Position numbers and translations under genes: made by a program
The notes under the pieces: generated by a model
What the model saw: the letters and a program-made list of their open reading frames with translations, nothing else
What the model was told of the DNA's origin: nothing
Database searches by the model: none
NCBI GenBank assembly: GCA_903813345.2
Contig: CAIIXF020000001.1
Location: 33,374,866 to 33,438,865, forward strand
Direction of reading: 5' to 3'
DNA: 64,000 bases
Source: Owenia fusiformis
Lineage: Eukaryota; Annelida; Polychaeta; Sabellida; Oweniidae
Shown here: in pieces, positions 23,641-33,833 of the stretch
Position numbering within the stretch: position 1 is the stretch's first letter
Layout of the letters: each line of letters starts with the position of its first letter

Positions 23641-25640
23641 ATAACTAGACTTTGGAAATTGTACGAAGTTCAATTTCAGACTCCAGATTTAGACCTTTTT
23701 TAGCCAAGTCATCCAGAATAAGCCGAGTCATCCAGAATAAGCTGAGTCATCCAGAAAAAGATGGATGGATAAAATAGGAAGGTAGGATAGGATAGAATAG
23801 GAAGGAACGATAGGATAGAATAAGAAAGAAGGATAGGATAGAACAGAATAGGAAGAAAGGATATGATAGGTGAGGATAGGAAGGAAAAGATACGAAGGAA
23901 GGATAGATAGGAAGGATAGGATAGGATCAGATAGGAAGGATGGATGCATTTTTCAATATTTTCTTCTCTACTCTTGACTTTCTATCAGGATACCATCAGA
24001 TCGATTTTTTCGAAATTTCAAAACGCCATAACTTCCGAACCGGAAGTCGGATCGAAATCTTATTTAAAGATTCGGATTCCTGACCAAATTCTACCCCTAA
24101 TTCATAAATCATATGTTAAATTTGGCGAATTTTTATTTTGACCTACTTTTCGGACACACCATAACTTGGGAACCGGAAGTCAGATCGAAATTTGGTTTGC
24201 AGATTCGGATTTCTGAGAAAATTCTTTTAATAATTCATAACTCAAACGTTAAATTTGGAGAACTTCATATTTTGACCTACTTTTCGGACACCATATCTCA
24301 AAAGTGGGTCAAAATACTTTCTGACGGCAAAAGGCTAACACTATTAACACACTCTTGGCTACATATATACACAATTTCGAGGAATATAATTAAAGTGTAG
24401 TGTCAGAATCACAAAAATAAGGAAAACCTTTGGATTTGACCTAGATTTTGACCTAGGTATTTTGGTGTCAAAATTTTGAAGCTAAATGGCTTTTGAGGTC
24501 CCCTTCTTTTAAAAGCTTTCATTAAATTAAGCTAAACTCAGTCTATATTTCGTATTTTTCACTTCGTATTTTTCAGATTCTGAATCCTGAAAAAATTTCC
24601 TATAAGACTAATATCCTGTACATTTGATTCGGAGAAGTTTTTTTTGGACCTCGTTTTCGGACACTGATATCTCGAAATCGGTTTGAGATATCAAAAAACT
24701 AAATCGATCGAAACCTGGATCGAAAATATTGAAGGACGACTGAGAAAATTGAAAAAAGTGACAAAGTACTGGATTTGACCTAGTTCTTGACCTTTGACCT
24801 AGATAAAAATTTGACCCAATTTCCGAGAAACTAGATACTGTACCTAAATTGACCACATACCGATCTTGACTCAATGTCTTCTAGTTAATGAGAAAACGTA
24901 GGTAGAAGAATAACTAGATTTTGGAAATTGAACGAGTTCAATTTCAGACTCCAGATCTAGACTTTTTTTAGCCGAGTCATCCAGAATAAGCCAAGTCATC
25001 CAAAATAAGTTAAGTCATCCAGCAAAAGATGGATGGATGGATGGATGAAAAAGGAAGGAAGGATAGGATAGAATAGGAAGGAACGATAGGATAGAATAGG
25101 AAAGAAGGATAGAATAGAATAGGAAGAAGGGATAGAATAGGAAGGAGAGGATACGAAGCAAGGGTAGATAGGAAGGATAGGATAGGATCAGAAAGGAAGG
25201 ATGGATGCATTTTTCAATATTTTCTTCTCTACTCTTGACTTTCTATCAGGATACCATCAGATCGATTTTTCTTGAAATTTCAAAACGCCATAACTTCCGA
25301 ACTGGAAATCGGATCGAAATTTGATTTGCAGATTCGGATTCCTGAAAATTTTTTATTCCTAATTCATAACTCATACGTTAAATTTGGCGAATTTTTATTT
25401 TGACCTACTTTTCGGACACGCCATAACTTCGGACCCGGAAGTCGGATTGAAATTTGGTTTGCAGATTCGGATTTCTGAGAAAATTCTATTCTTAATTCAT
25501 AACTCAAACGCTAAATTTGGAGAACTTTTTATTTTGACCTACTTTTCGGACACCATATCTCAAAAGTGGGTCAAAATACTTTCTGACGGCAAAAGGCTAA
25601 CGCTATAAGCACACTCTTGGCTACATGTATACACAATTTG
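23641..25640 (+). repeat. Composite AGGTCA / accggaagt repeat, copies 5-6
   Basis: Two further direct copies, about 23641-24905 and 24906-25640. Each has the gagtcatccagaataag tandem, GGATAG microsatellite, accggaagt blocks and 'cggcaaaaggctaac'. Copy 6 ends abruptly after 'ctacatgtatacacaatttg'. Confidence 0.75.
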
Positions 25641-25886
25641 GAGGAATATGAGGGTTGTCCCAGAAGTAATGCACTATATGATGATGCACTATATGATGAT
25701 TCTTATTATGAAAATCTAGATCTGACTAATTTTTTGGCATTCTGGGTAAATTTTAAGGTTGCAATTTTGGATTTTCCGTCCTCAAATTGTGTCGGTAAAG
25801 TCTTGTCTACTCATTTTCAGGATAACAATTTGACGGGATCACCCATTGGTGGGGATATTTTGTACACATTTGTGTTCTTTCATATT
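25641..25886 (+). repeat. Chimeric junction and pearl-like 3' end
   Basis: 'gagggttgtcccagaagtaa' (25648-25667) resembles the terminus of a mariner-type element. A 15-bp tandem ('gcactatatgatgat', twice, 25670-25700) follows. From about 25702 the sequence is the 3' part of the TGTCCCCACCAC pearl-like family, ending 'cccattggtggggatatttt'. Confidence 0.6.
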
Positions 25887-26289
25887 TTTAGACTTAGCAA
25901 AACGATGAGGCATGAATTTCAAATGATTACAAATTAAATCTATATTGGGATCATCTTGCATACAGTAATATTATGTGGTAAAAGGTGATATCTGTCGGAA
26001 TGCACGCTGTTTCGAATAAATTCATATTAGCCCTATTTACACTACACGTGACATTCCAAGGCGTCTTGGCGAAAATGTAATAGAAATATTATGTTGAGTT
26101 TACACCATGTTGATTTATGTTGATTTCAGTACAAACCTCTGAAAAATGCTAAAAGAGTAGTCGTTTTTATATCTCAGATTTACATTACCCCAGCCAGATC
26201 TCCCAGACTACATGTATTTGTCATAATTTAGGAAATTGATTCGAGACGTTCTCTCCTCTTAGGGTACTTTTAATTGAATCTTAAATGTT
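25887..26289. other. Intergenic, nothing recognised
   Basis: About 400 bp with no repeat match elsewhere in the window and no gene-like features. Confidence 0.35.
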
Positions 26290-27440
26290 TAATGTAGTTC
26301 ACACTTAAAACTGCTCCGTCACAGTGGACGATAAATGTAAACATTATTTTTTATAAAAAATATTAAAAATACCCAATACATCAAAATCTCATTAATACCT
26401 TCAGATCGAGCTGAAAATATTATTGTGTCACTATATTGTACCATTAAAAAGAAATAAAAGAAATGGTACATTTTGGAGTATGATACTCCGACGCCATTTT
26501 CAATAGCTTTTACTCTTAGCATTGTTGGACTTCAAACAGAAGTTAAATGTTGAATAAATAGTGCAGAGACTTATTCAACGATCATGGTCCTGGTGTCAAA
26601 ATATATCAAATTTTGAATATTTCATCAAGGCTAACATCTATTTTCATTAGCTACAAAGAAAACCCCCGAACGTACCTAATTTCTGCCGATATTCACAATC
26701 ACTGGCATCCTAAATCCCCGGGAATCTTCTCCCGACATCGACAGAAAAAATGCTCACGTACCTTTTAATGATTTCCCGGTTATATTGTCATTGGATTCCA
26801 GCCCCGTTTTCACCTAACGTTCTATCCAACATTCTGTTTCCTTTATACCATGCGCGTGTCAAGAAGACCTTGAATATGGGCAGATTTGAGGTGTTTTAGT
26901 CTTAGATTTTTTTGATTTTTCTTCGTCAGTGGATCAGATTAACTGCAAGAGTCGCCAGTAATAGACCGTCAACGGCGGTCATATCGTGTACCATGCATAC
27001 GGTTATATCAGACAACCGCAGTTATACTGTAACATGCGGTCTTACCTATCTCAGCTGCAGCAAGAATTTTAAATGGCGGAGATTTAGAAATGTTTCAAAA
27101 AACAAAATGCGGGACGTCCAACCTTTCAATTGCTTATTTAGAAGTCTATTTGCAAGTCTGATTGGTGGTATTCGTCGACAAGTGCATATATTTTAAGAAA
27201 ATAGATATGGCGAAGAAGACATTAGGCCAAACATTGCACTAATAGCTCGGGAAAGGTAAAATGACTCCCAAATTTCTTCTATAGTCTTTATTCAACCTTT
27301 AAAGTTACCCGCAAATGATATATCCATTGCATGGAGTAAGTAATTTTCTTTGGTATAGCGAAACATATGAGTAAAAAAGAATATTAATTGTGTTGGTTTC
27401 TTATTGTTTCTATGCAAAATAGCACGCTCCGTCACAGCAG
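26290..27440 (-). repeat. Dispersed repeat R26, inverted copy with TTAA insertion
   Basis: Reverse-complement copy of 13490-13699 plus 14835-14992. It lacks the pearl-like element present there, but carries a TTAA-flanked insertion at 26547-27298. The pair therefore act as mutual empty sites. Confidence 0.7.
26547..27298. mobile_element. TTAA-flanked TIR element, 752 bp
   Basis: The body ATGTTGAATAAAT ... CTTTATTCAACCT sits between TTAA at 26543-26546 and TTAA at 27299-27302. The TIR core is GTTGAATAAA/TTTATTCAAC. The copy of R26 near 13620 has the uninterrupted site 'gggtaactttaacatctg', showing that TTAA was duplicated. TTAA targets are used by piggyBac- and Kolobok-type elements. It has no transposase frame. 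Confidence 0.8.
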
Positions 27441-27469
27441 ACAAATTTTTCGATAATGGCCTGTGTTAA

Positions 27470-28460
27470 AGTGCCCGATAAACTATAAAATGCGCATGCG
27501 TCCAGGTGTTGATAAACTATAAATAGCGAAAATCCAGGGTTTGTCACCACAAGGTAAGCCAGGACGTGTTGAGAGAACAGCTAGTGTTGATATTGAATTT
27601 ATATGTAGCCAGATAAGTTTCCTTATTGAAATTACATATGGTTATTAGCAATACTCTGTAGGTGCTAAATAATAAAATATTTAGAGTATATATGAGAGAA
27701 ATTGGTCATTTCGAACCTGTTGAAAAGTTTGTGGCTCTCGGCTACACCGGGGAATTTACTTCCATGAGTACACACATAAATGTGGGGTTCCCCAAGAGGT
27801 ACGCGACAAGGTGACCTGGCATCAAATGTGCGACTAAATGCTACTATCGAGAAGATAAAATAACGAATACAACAATAAGTTATTGCATGTGACAATTCCG
27901 AGCCTTCATCTCACTGAAGTATTTTGAAGTGAAAATAGGATTTTGTTTTGATACATGGATTCAGATGAACGTAACTTTATTCTGACAACTAATCAAAACT
28001 GAACAAAATTGATTGTACGTAACAGACAATTTATTGTTTTACAATGTTTTGATTGGCTAAACGAATGAAACCAACAAATTATGACATGTAAAATGACAAT
28101 TTTGAAATGTAAAATTTAAAAGTGACAAACACAACCTCCCTATCCACTCTTTGGGACCCCTTGTAAATTAGTAATATGTACATGTAGCAGTGGTAGTGTA
28201 CAGCTTATTATCACACTACGCTTTGTATTCTAAAGCCTGTTGTTTGTAATAACACTGTTCACTCAACGTATGTTTTGTGTGTGGGCAGTCAACGATAATC
28301 ATTGTTTTATCCCGGTTATATGACCTCGGCAATTATAAAAAAAACGCACTAAACGAAAAAACGCAAATAAGAGAAAGCTTTCACACACATATAAAAAATG
28401 AACTAGTCTAATCCGCCACTATAAACTCTGTGCTATACGTAGCCGGATCAGGCGCACACT
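27470..28460 (-). mobile_element. TTAA-flanked element, 991 bp, copy 1
   Basis: Bounded by TTAA at 27466-27469 and 28461-28464. The ends are AGTGCCCGATAA and TCAGGCGCACACT, so both termini read AGTG(C/T) inward. A second copy lies at 59721-60705 in the opposite orientation and appears over 90% identical. An open frame (27665-27895, minus) is preserved in both copies at 76 codons. Confidence 0.85.
27665..27895 (-). CDS. 76-codon frame conserved in both TTAA element copies
   Basis: The frame starts MSHAITYC, has a central CRVPLGEPHIYVCTHGSKF and ends SHIYSKYFI. The other copy (60280-60510) differs by only a few residues and has no stop or frameshift. I recognise no family. The copies are similar at the DNA level throughout, so an intact frame in both could be simple recency rather than selection. 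It could be a short peptide, an exon remnant of a lost transposase, or chance. Confidence 0.25.
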   Translation of the reverse strand: MSHAITYCCIRYFIFSIVAFSRTFDARSPCRVPLGEPHIYVCTHGSKFPGVAESHKLFNRFEMTNFSHIYSKYFII

Positions 28461-28559
28461 TTAAACCAATTGATGAAAACATTCTGTAAAAAACGTTCCT
28501 TTAGACCTATGTAATGGTCACTGATTGATAACAATTAATTGCGAAAACTATTTATTAAT

Positions 28560-28850
28560 ATCCCATCAAACTAAGTTCAGAGGGATATAGGGAATGCCTC
28601 CATCTGTCCATCCGTCCTGGCAATAACTCAGATACCGTTAGCCAGATTTTGTTCATATTTTGTACACATATACCCAATGGGGTAGAAGTTCTGCTCAGAA
28701 GCCGATTCTCAAAATGGCCACTCATTTGTAAATGGCAGCCATTTAGGTGCAATAGTATTTTACGATTTTTGCTGCAACTTGAAAAGAAGTGGAGCGATTT
28801 TGTTCATATTTGGTATTTGAAGACTATGATATTTTGATGACTGGTTTAAG
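28560..28850 (+). mobile_element. Pearl-like element, ATCCC..GGGATATAG family
   Basis: Begins TATCCCATCAAACTAAGTTC with its inverted partner GGGATATAGG, then a short GTCC tract, 'caataactcagataccg', 'ttttgttcatattttgtaca' and 'caaaatggcc' paragraphs. It is related to 7981, 43455 (inverted) and 63386. Confidence 0.65.
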
Positions 28851-28879
28851 AGAAACATGTGTTCAATTCAGTTTGCCAT

Positions 28880-29150
28880 ATCGATACCAATCCTTTGTGC
28901 CAAATCAGCTATACAGGTTGTTGCCAGGGTAGTTCACGGGAGAAAAATCGAGCATTCCATTTTGCCACGGTCTCTCCTGTTTTGCGATGATTTTTGAAAT
29001 TGGTGCCAAATCAGCTATACAAGTCATTGCCTGGGTAACTTGTCAGAGAAAGATTGAGTGTCCCATTTTATCCTGGTCTCCCCTATTGTTACGATGATTC
29101 TTTTAAATTGGCGCCAAATCAGCTTTATGTTGCCAGGGTGATTTGGGAAG
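28880..29150 (+). repeat. ~125-bp tandem repeat, about 2.3 units
   Basis: 'gtgccaaatcagctatacag' recurs at about 28897, 29005 and 29110, with 'tttttgaaattggtgcc' and 'tctcc(t/c)ct' landmarks between. It is probably a core-repeat array of the adjacent pearl-like element. Confidence 0.65.
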
Positions 29151-29305
29151 CACATGCGTTATGGGGTATTTTAGTATTGTGTCTCAAAATTGGGCAGACT
29201 ACTCAATCAACATGATCAGTTCAAGCTACTCCCGGGGAAACTACTAAACTTTGCCAGTAAAATTAATGGCGTCAAATCAAATCATGGACTTCTATTTTTA
29301 TTATG

Positions 29306-29758
29306 TGTCCCCACCACATAGTGTGGGGCCATATTGTCGGCCTAGGCGCGTCCGTCTGTCTGTCCGTCCGTACGTCCGTCCGTCCGTCTGTACGTCCGGG
29401 AGTTTTCTCCAAAACCGCTACAGATATCACCTTCAAATTTTCAGGGATAAATTATGAGTGCATACAGATGTGGATGAAAAAATTTTAACTCGATACCTAC
29501 TTCCTGTCGGCCATTTTGAAGTCAAATGCTAAAATCCTTGTCTGCAAACTTTAAGAAAAACGGCTTCACAGTTGCTTTTATAAAACTTTAACATCTTGTT
29601 CAGCTCACTTCATTCTAGATCTGATTAGGTTTTGGACCTGTTAGCTCAGTCATGTCAGCCATTTTGAATGTCTTAAGAAAAGTTAGCGCACAATAATACT
29701 TTGTATCATATTGAATGGTGTTTTTGAGTTTTCATACACTAACTATTTAGTAGCTTTA
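29306..29758 (+). mobile_element. Pearl-like element TGTCCCCACCAC family, 5' part
   Basis: Starts TGTCCCCACCACATAGTGTG, then 'gggccatattgtcggcc', a strong (GTCC)n tract at 29350-29395 and the standard paragraphs up to 'ttagtagcttta'. It is split by the 2.0-kb element 29759-31786; its 3' part continues at 31787. Confidence 0.8.
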
Positions 29759-31786
29759 GGTTATAATGAAAACACGCGCTACGCGCTAACGCGCTAGCGC
29801 ACTAACGCACTGTTCAGAATGATCGTTCCCACAGGCCCGGGAACATGTATAAAACTCGAGTGAGTGAAGAGATTAGGTGGCGCATCAGAAAGCAGAAGTA
29901 TGAAGAAGCCCAATGTTTGATCGTTACGTTAACTGTGCAAAGATTATCGATTGTCAGTGTGTTTTATCTGATTTAAAAGGAAGATAAATAGAAAGTAGCA
30001 CCTTACAAGATGAATGGTCGCAGATATGCGAATATGCTCCCTATTTCATTTTCATTGCATTATTTGGGTCCATCCATCGGCGAGAAAAATCCCGTTTCGA
30101 AATCTGAGCCGGGGGCCCAACTTTGTCGCATGTTACCTCTTAATATCAAGTCATGGATGTTTTATATATCTTTACTCTTTGTATTTGAAGTTATTTCTCT
30201 CATGACTTACCAAACGGTGGGATAATTCAGGCGTCGCATTTATATTTTTCCATTTTTCTTTTCATGCCCTGTTACACTCTTTCGCTTTCATGGGGGGGGG
30301 GGGGGGTGTATAGGGTTATCGTATAAGAGGAGGGTGAAAATCTATTGTGTATGACTGCATAAGAGGGGGCAACATTTATCGTATATGGCATCGTATAAGT
30401 TAAATAAACATATGTTTTAAAAGAATTAAAGAAGCCTATTATGAAATTTAAAGTACAGTTTGAACGAATACTGCAGATCCAGCTTATCCCCATAAATTTG
30501 GGATTTCAATACACAAGTAGTTGTGGGGGCTTGCCCGTAGCCAGCTTTTACCAGGAGGGGAAGCCTTTTTCCAGGGGAAGCTTTTTCACAATTTTGGCTA
30601 ATAATCATGAAAAAATTCTCAGAATGGTGAGAAACTGCATGATTTTGAAAGAATCTCTGGCCAGAGGGGGAGCTCCGCTCCCCAGCTCCCCCTCTGGCTA
30701 CGGGCCTGGTTGTGGGGGTGATTTGAAAAATCAGTCCCACAGGACAGGACAGTAACCAGGATTTCCCAGGGGGGGGCACTTTTTCAAAAAAAAATCCAAA
30801 GTCACCCTCCGAACCCCCCTGGCTTCGGGGCTGTGTACTGCCTATTTGCCGTATGATTATACATTTGGTACTACGTGGATTCTTGCATTATGTTATTTCC
30901 TTCTGAATATTATCCAAACTTTTCTCAACGGTAATTTCAAAATTATCGTACAGATTATTTACCCGAGCTTTTTGTAAAATATAGTACTACAGGGAGATGT
31001 GAAAAATATTGCATACACTGTATGTTATACATGTAAAAGGGGTGAAAATGCTGTAAATGGTATAAGACTGAGGGGCTAGTGAAAAATAGTGTATATGGAT
31101 TTCCAAGACCCCTATAAACCCCCCTTTCATGTTTGCTTTCGTTTTTCTCAATTTGATTTTAGATTTAAAAAGTTTTGAATTACGTCAGTCCCAGTGAATT
31201 GTATTACCTATCAGGAATATTGTTGAAAACAGGATTGTATTTCATTTGGAATTAAAGTTTTAAATAAGAGACGATTTAAAAAGTAATGTAAACCTGACCA
31301 GTATGTTTTATCATTGTCCGGTAATTGGCCGTAAATATTTATTAATTCTAAGTTACTCATGTTCTTTTAGGTCAAATACAGAGAAAAGTACACGTTCATT
31401 TAGTTTTGGAATTATTTCCTAAATTGAAGTCGATTTCTTTTTTTTAACGGTGTGAAGAACATCTTAATTGGTCTTATATTTTTAGAGAAATCGTAACTTG
31501 AAAAGTGTAATTTTCGAGAGGCTTTGTTTATTTCCTGCGGCCGCAAAGTTCACATCAAAGTCTGATTGACAGGGTTGCGGTGATTTATACAGTCTTTGAA
31601 CTGTCAATGTTTTGACAAGTTCCCAGGGAGTCATAACCCTAATTATACATGTCCCTGGGCCAAGGGTATAGACCAATCATAAACATGCGCTTAAAACATG
31701 CGCACACATCGTGGGGGAGGGATCATGTTCTATTAGCGCATTGGCGCGTGGCGCGTTAGCGCGTAGCGCGTGTTTTCATTATAACC
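29759..31786. mobile_element. 2.0-kb MULE-like TIR element, 9-bp TSD
   Basis: Left TIR GGTTATAATGAAAACACGCG and right TIR CGCGTGTTTTCATTATAACC are perfect inverted repeats, extended by GCGC/TAGCGC-rich tracts (29772-29808 and 31733-31769). Perfect 9-bp direct repeats GTAGCTTTA flank it (29750-29758 and 31787-31795). Excising it rejoins the pearl-like element exactly, as seen in the uninterrupted copy at 14140. A 9-bp duplication with long TIRs is typical of Mutator-like elements. Inside there is no recognisable transposase; frames at 30010-30225 and 30441-30755 are unrecognised. It contains the smaller element 30530-30708. Confidence 0.9.
30530..30708. mobile_element. 179-bp TIR element with 10-bp direct repeats
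   Basis: Ends CTTGCCCGTAGCCAG and CTGGCTACGGGCCTG are inverted repeats. Perfect 10-bp repeats GTTGTGGGGG occupy 30520-30529 and 30709-30718. It is inserted in the 2.0-kb element. Its termini resemble those of 39817-40095 and 58066-58365. Confidence 0.8.
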
Positions 31787-33012
31787 GTAGCTTTATAAAT
31801 AATTTCAGATGTACTTTGTTGTAAAAGCCTATTTTATTGTTAACAGTAGTTATATGTGATAATTTTGTAAGAAGAAATCAGCAAAAACACATAATCACTT
31901 TTTTATTGTCGGCCATTTTGGATTTTTCCGTCCTAAATTCTTTTCTGTGAAGTCTTGTCTACGTGTTTTCAGGTGAACCGTTTGGTAGATCAATTTCAAA
32001 TTTTCAGAGATGATTCTAAGTATAAAAATCTAGATCTGATTAGTTTTTTGGCATTCTGGGTAAATGTCAAGGCAGCCATTTTGAATTTTCCGTCCTAAAA
32101 TCTTGTCTGTAAAGTCTTGTCTACGCGTTTTCAGGTGAACTGTTTGGTAGATCAATTTCAAATTTTCAGAGGTGATTCTTAGTATGAAAATGTAGAACTG
32201 ATTAGTTTTTTGGCATTCTGGGTAAATGTCAAGGCAGCCATTTTGGATTTTCCGTCCTAAAATCTTGTCTGTAAAGTCTTGTCTATGCATTTTCAGGTGA
32301 ACTGTTCTGTAGATCAATTTCAAATTTTTAGGGATGATTCTTAGTATGAAAATGTAGATCTGATTAGTTTTTTGGCATTCTGGATAAATGTCAAGGCAGC
32401 CATTTTGGATTTTCCGTCTTAAAATCTTGCCTGTAAAGTCTTGTCTACGCGTTTTTAGGTGAACCGTTTGGTAGATCAATTTCAACTTTTCAGGGATGAT
32501 TCTTAGTGTGAAAATCTACATCTGATTAGTTTTTTGGCATTCTGTGTAAATGTCATGGCAGCCATTTTGGATTTTCTGTCCTAAAATCTTGTCTGTAAAG
32601 TCTTGTCTACGCGTTTTCAGGTGAACCATTTGGTAGATCAATGTCATATTTTCAGGGATGATTCTTAGTATGAAAATCTAGGAACAGATTAGTTTTTTGA
32701 CATTCTGGGCAAATGTCAAGGCAGCCATTTTGGATTTTCCATCCTAAAATCTTGTCTTTAAAGTCTTGTTTACATGTTTTCTAGTTAACTGTGTGATTGA
32801 TCAATTAAAAATTTTCAGGGGTGGTTCTTAGTTTGAAAATCTAGAACTGACTAAATTTTTGGCATTCTGGGTAATTTTTAAGGTGGCCATTTTGGATTTT
32901 CCGTCCTCAAATTGTGTTGGTAAAGTCTTGTCTACTCATTTTCAGGATAACCATTTGATGGGATCACCCATTGGTGGGGACATTTTGTACACATTTGTGT
33001 TCTTGTTTTTTT
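31787..33012 (+). mobile_element. Pearl-like element, 3' part with seven 162-bp core units
   Basis: Continues from 29758. The landmark GGC(A/C)GCCATTTT or similar recurs at about 31912, 32072, 32234, 32396, 32558, 32721 and 32884, a period of 160-163 bp. The end is 'cccattggtggggacatttt'. Core repeats of about 160 bp between distinct left and right flanks match the published description of bivalve pearl elements. A 151-codon minus-strand frame (32030-32485) exists only because 162 is divisible by three. Confidence 0.8.
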
Positions 33013-33260
33013 TATATGATAAACTATTTATTTCATGATATTCAAATTTACATCGAATTGCTTGCCAATCGCCTAGTGGCATTATAGGCCAAGCTTAAAT
33101 ACATAATATATATTTTATACAATTATGAACAGCATTTTGTCCATTGTGGCATAGAAGAACTGGGAGTGTCTGGCTAAGAATGAGAGTTAGGTGTCAAGTT
33201 TTTGGTTCCATGAGGGCAAAAAGGGAGATGAGAATGATACAGAAAAACTATGGAAGGGTC

Positions 33261-33497
33261 TTATTTCATATTTTCTTGGATAAAGTTTGCAACATTTTCA
33301 AAATGTTCATTCTTTTGAAGGATTGAAAGGTCATTACTTCCATATTTCAAAAAACGCATAATTTGGTTTTCATTTTTGATAGTGTTTGGTTTGTATATTG
33401 AGATTTTATTAAAAAACATTTTGAGGGCATCTAAAAAGACATGTTTTGGGGTTTCAGGTAATCCACATGCACAGTTGGGAGTGTTTAAAGTTTACAA
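33261..33497 (-). pseudogene. LINE C-terminal fragment with Cys-Cys-His motif
   Basis: On the minus strand an open stretch reads NTPNCACGLPETPKHVF, then KISIYKPNTIKNENQ, and ends at a TAA at 33261. The pattern C-x-C-G-x-P-E-T-x-x-H matches the conserved C-terminal zinc-knuckle-like motif found after the RT domain of many LINEs. An in-frame stop lies just upstream, so only the last 70 or so codons remain. It is separate from the LINE that follows, being in the same strand but a different type. Confidence 0.65.
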
Positions 33498-33830
33498 TTA
33501 TTGTACACTAAGGCTCGTGAAATTCTAAGTAACTTTGACCTCTATAGTGAAAATTTATTTGTCAATCTCATTTCAAGTAAAAACTTAACATTACAAAGAC
33601 ACATTGGAAAATTCATTTATCATTCATTTAAGAATTTGTAGTCAGAATGCAGGGTATGTGCACCACACTTTAAATGTAACCTTGTCCTTTCATCATGATG
33701 TATACTACCTTTATTTTGGGTTTTTGTATATCTCGTATATATTTTTGTACTTTTGCCTTAGTTAGTATTTGTAGTTTAGATATTTAGTTTTTTCATAGTT
33801 ATGACTAATGTAATCATGTTATGATACAAG
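33498..33830. other. LINE tail region / unassigned
   Basis: About 330 bp between two minus-strand LINE remnants, probably containing the 3' untranslated tail of the 33834-36310 element. A plus-strand open stretch at 33487-33640 (ending HIGKFIYHSFKNL) is unrecognised. Confidence 0.35.
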
Positions 33831-33833
33831 ATG

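Noticed and set aside
32030-32485. 151-codon repeat protein on the minus strand
   Set aside because: It is the 162-bp core repeat of a pearl-like element; the frame is open because the period is a multiple of three.
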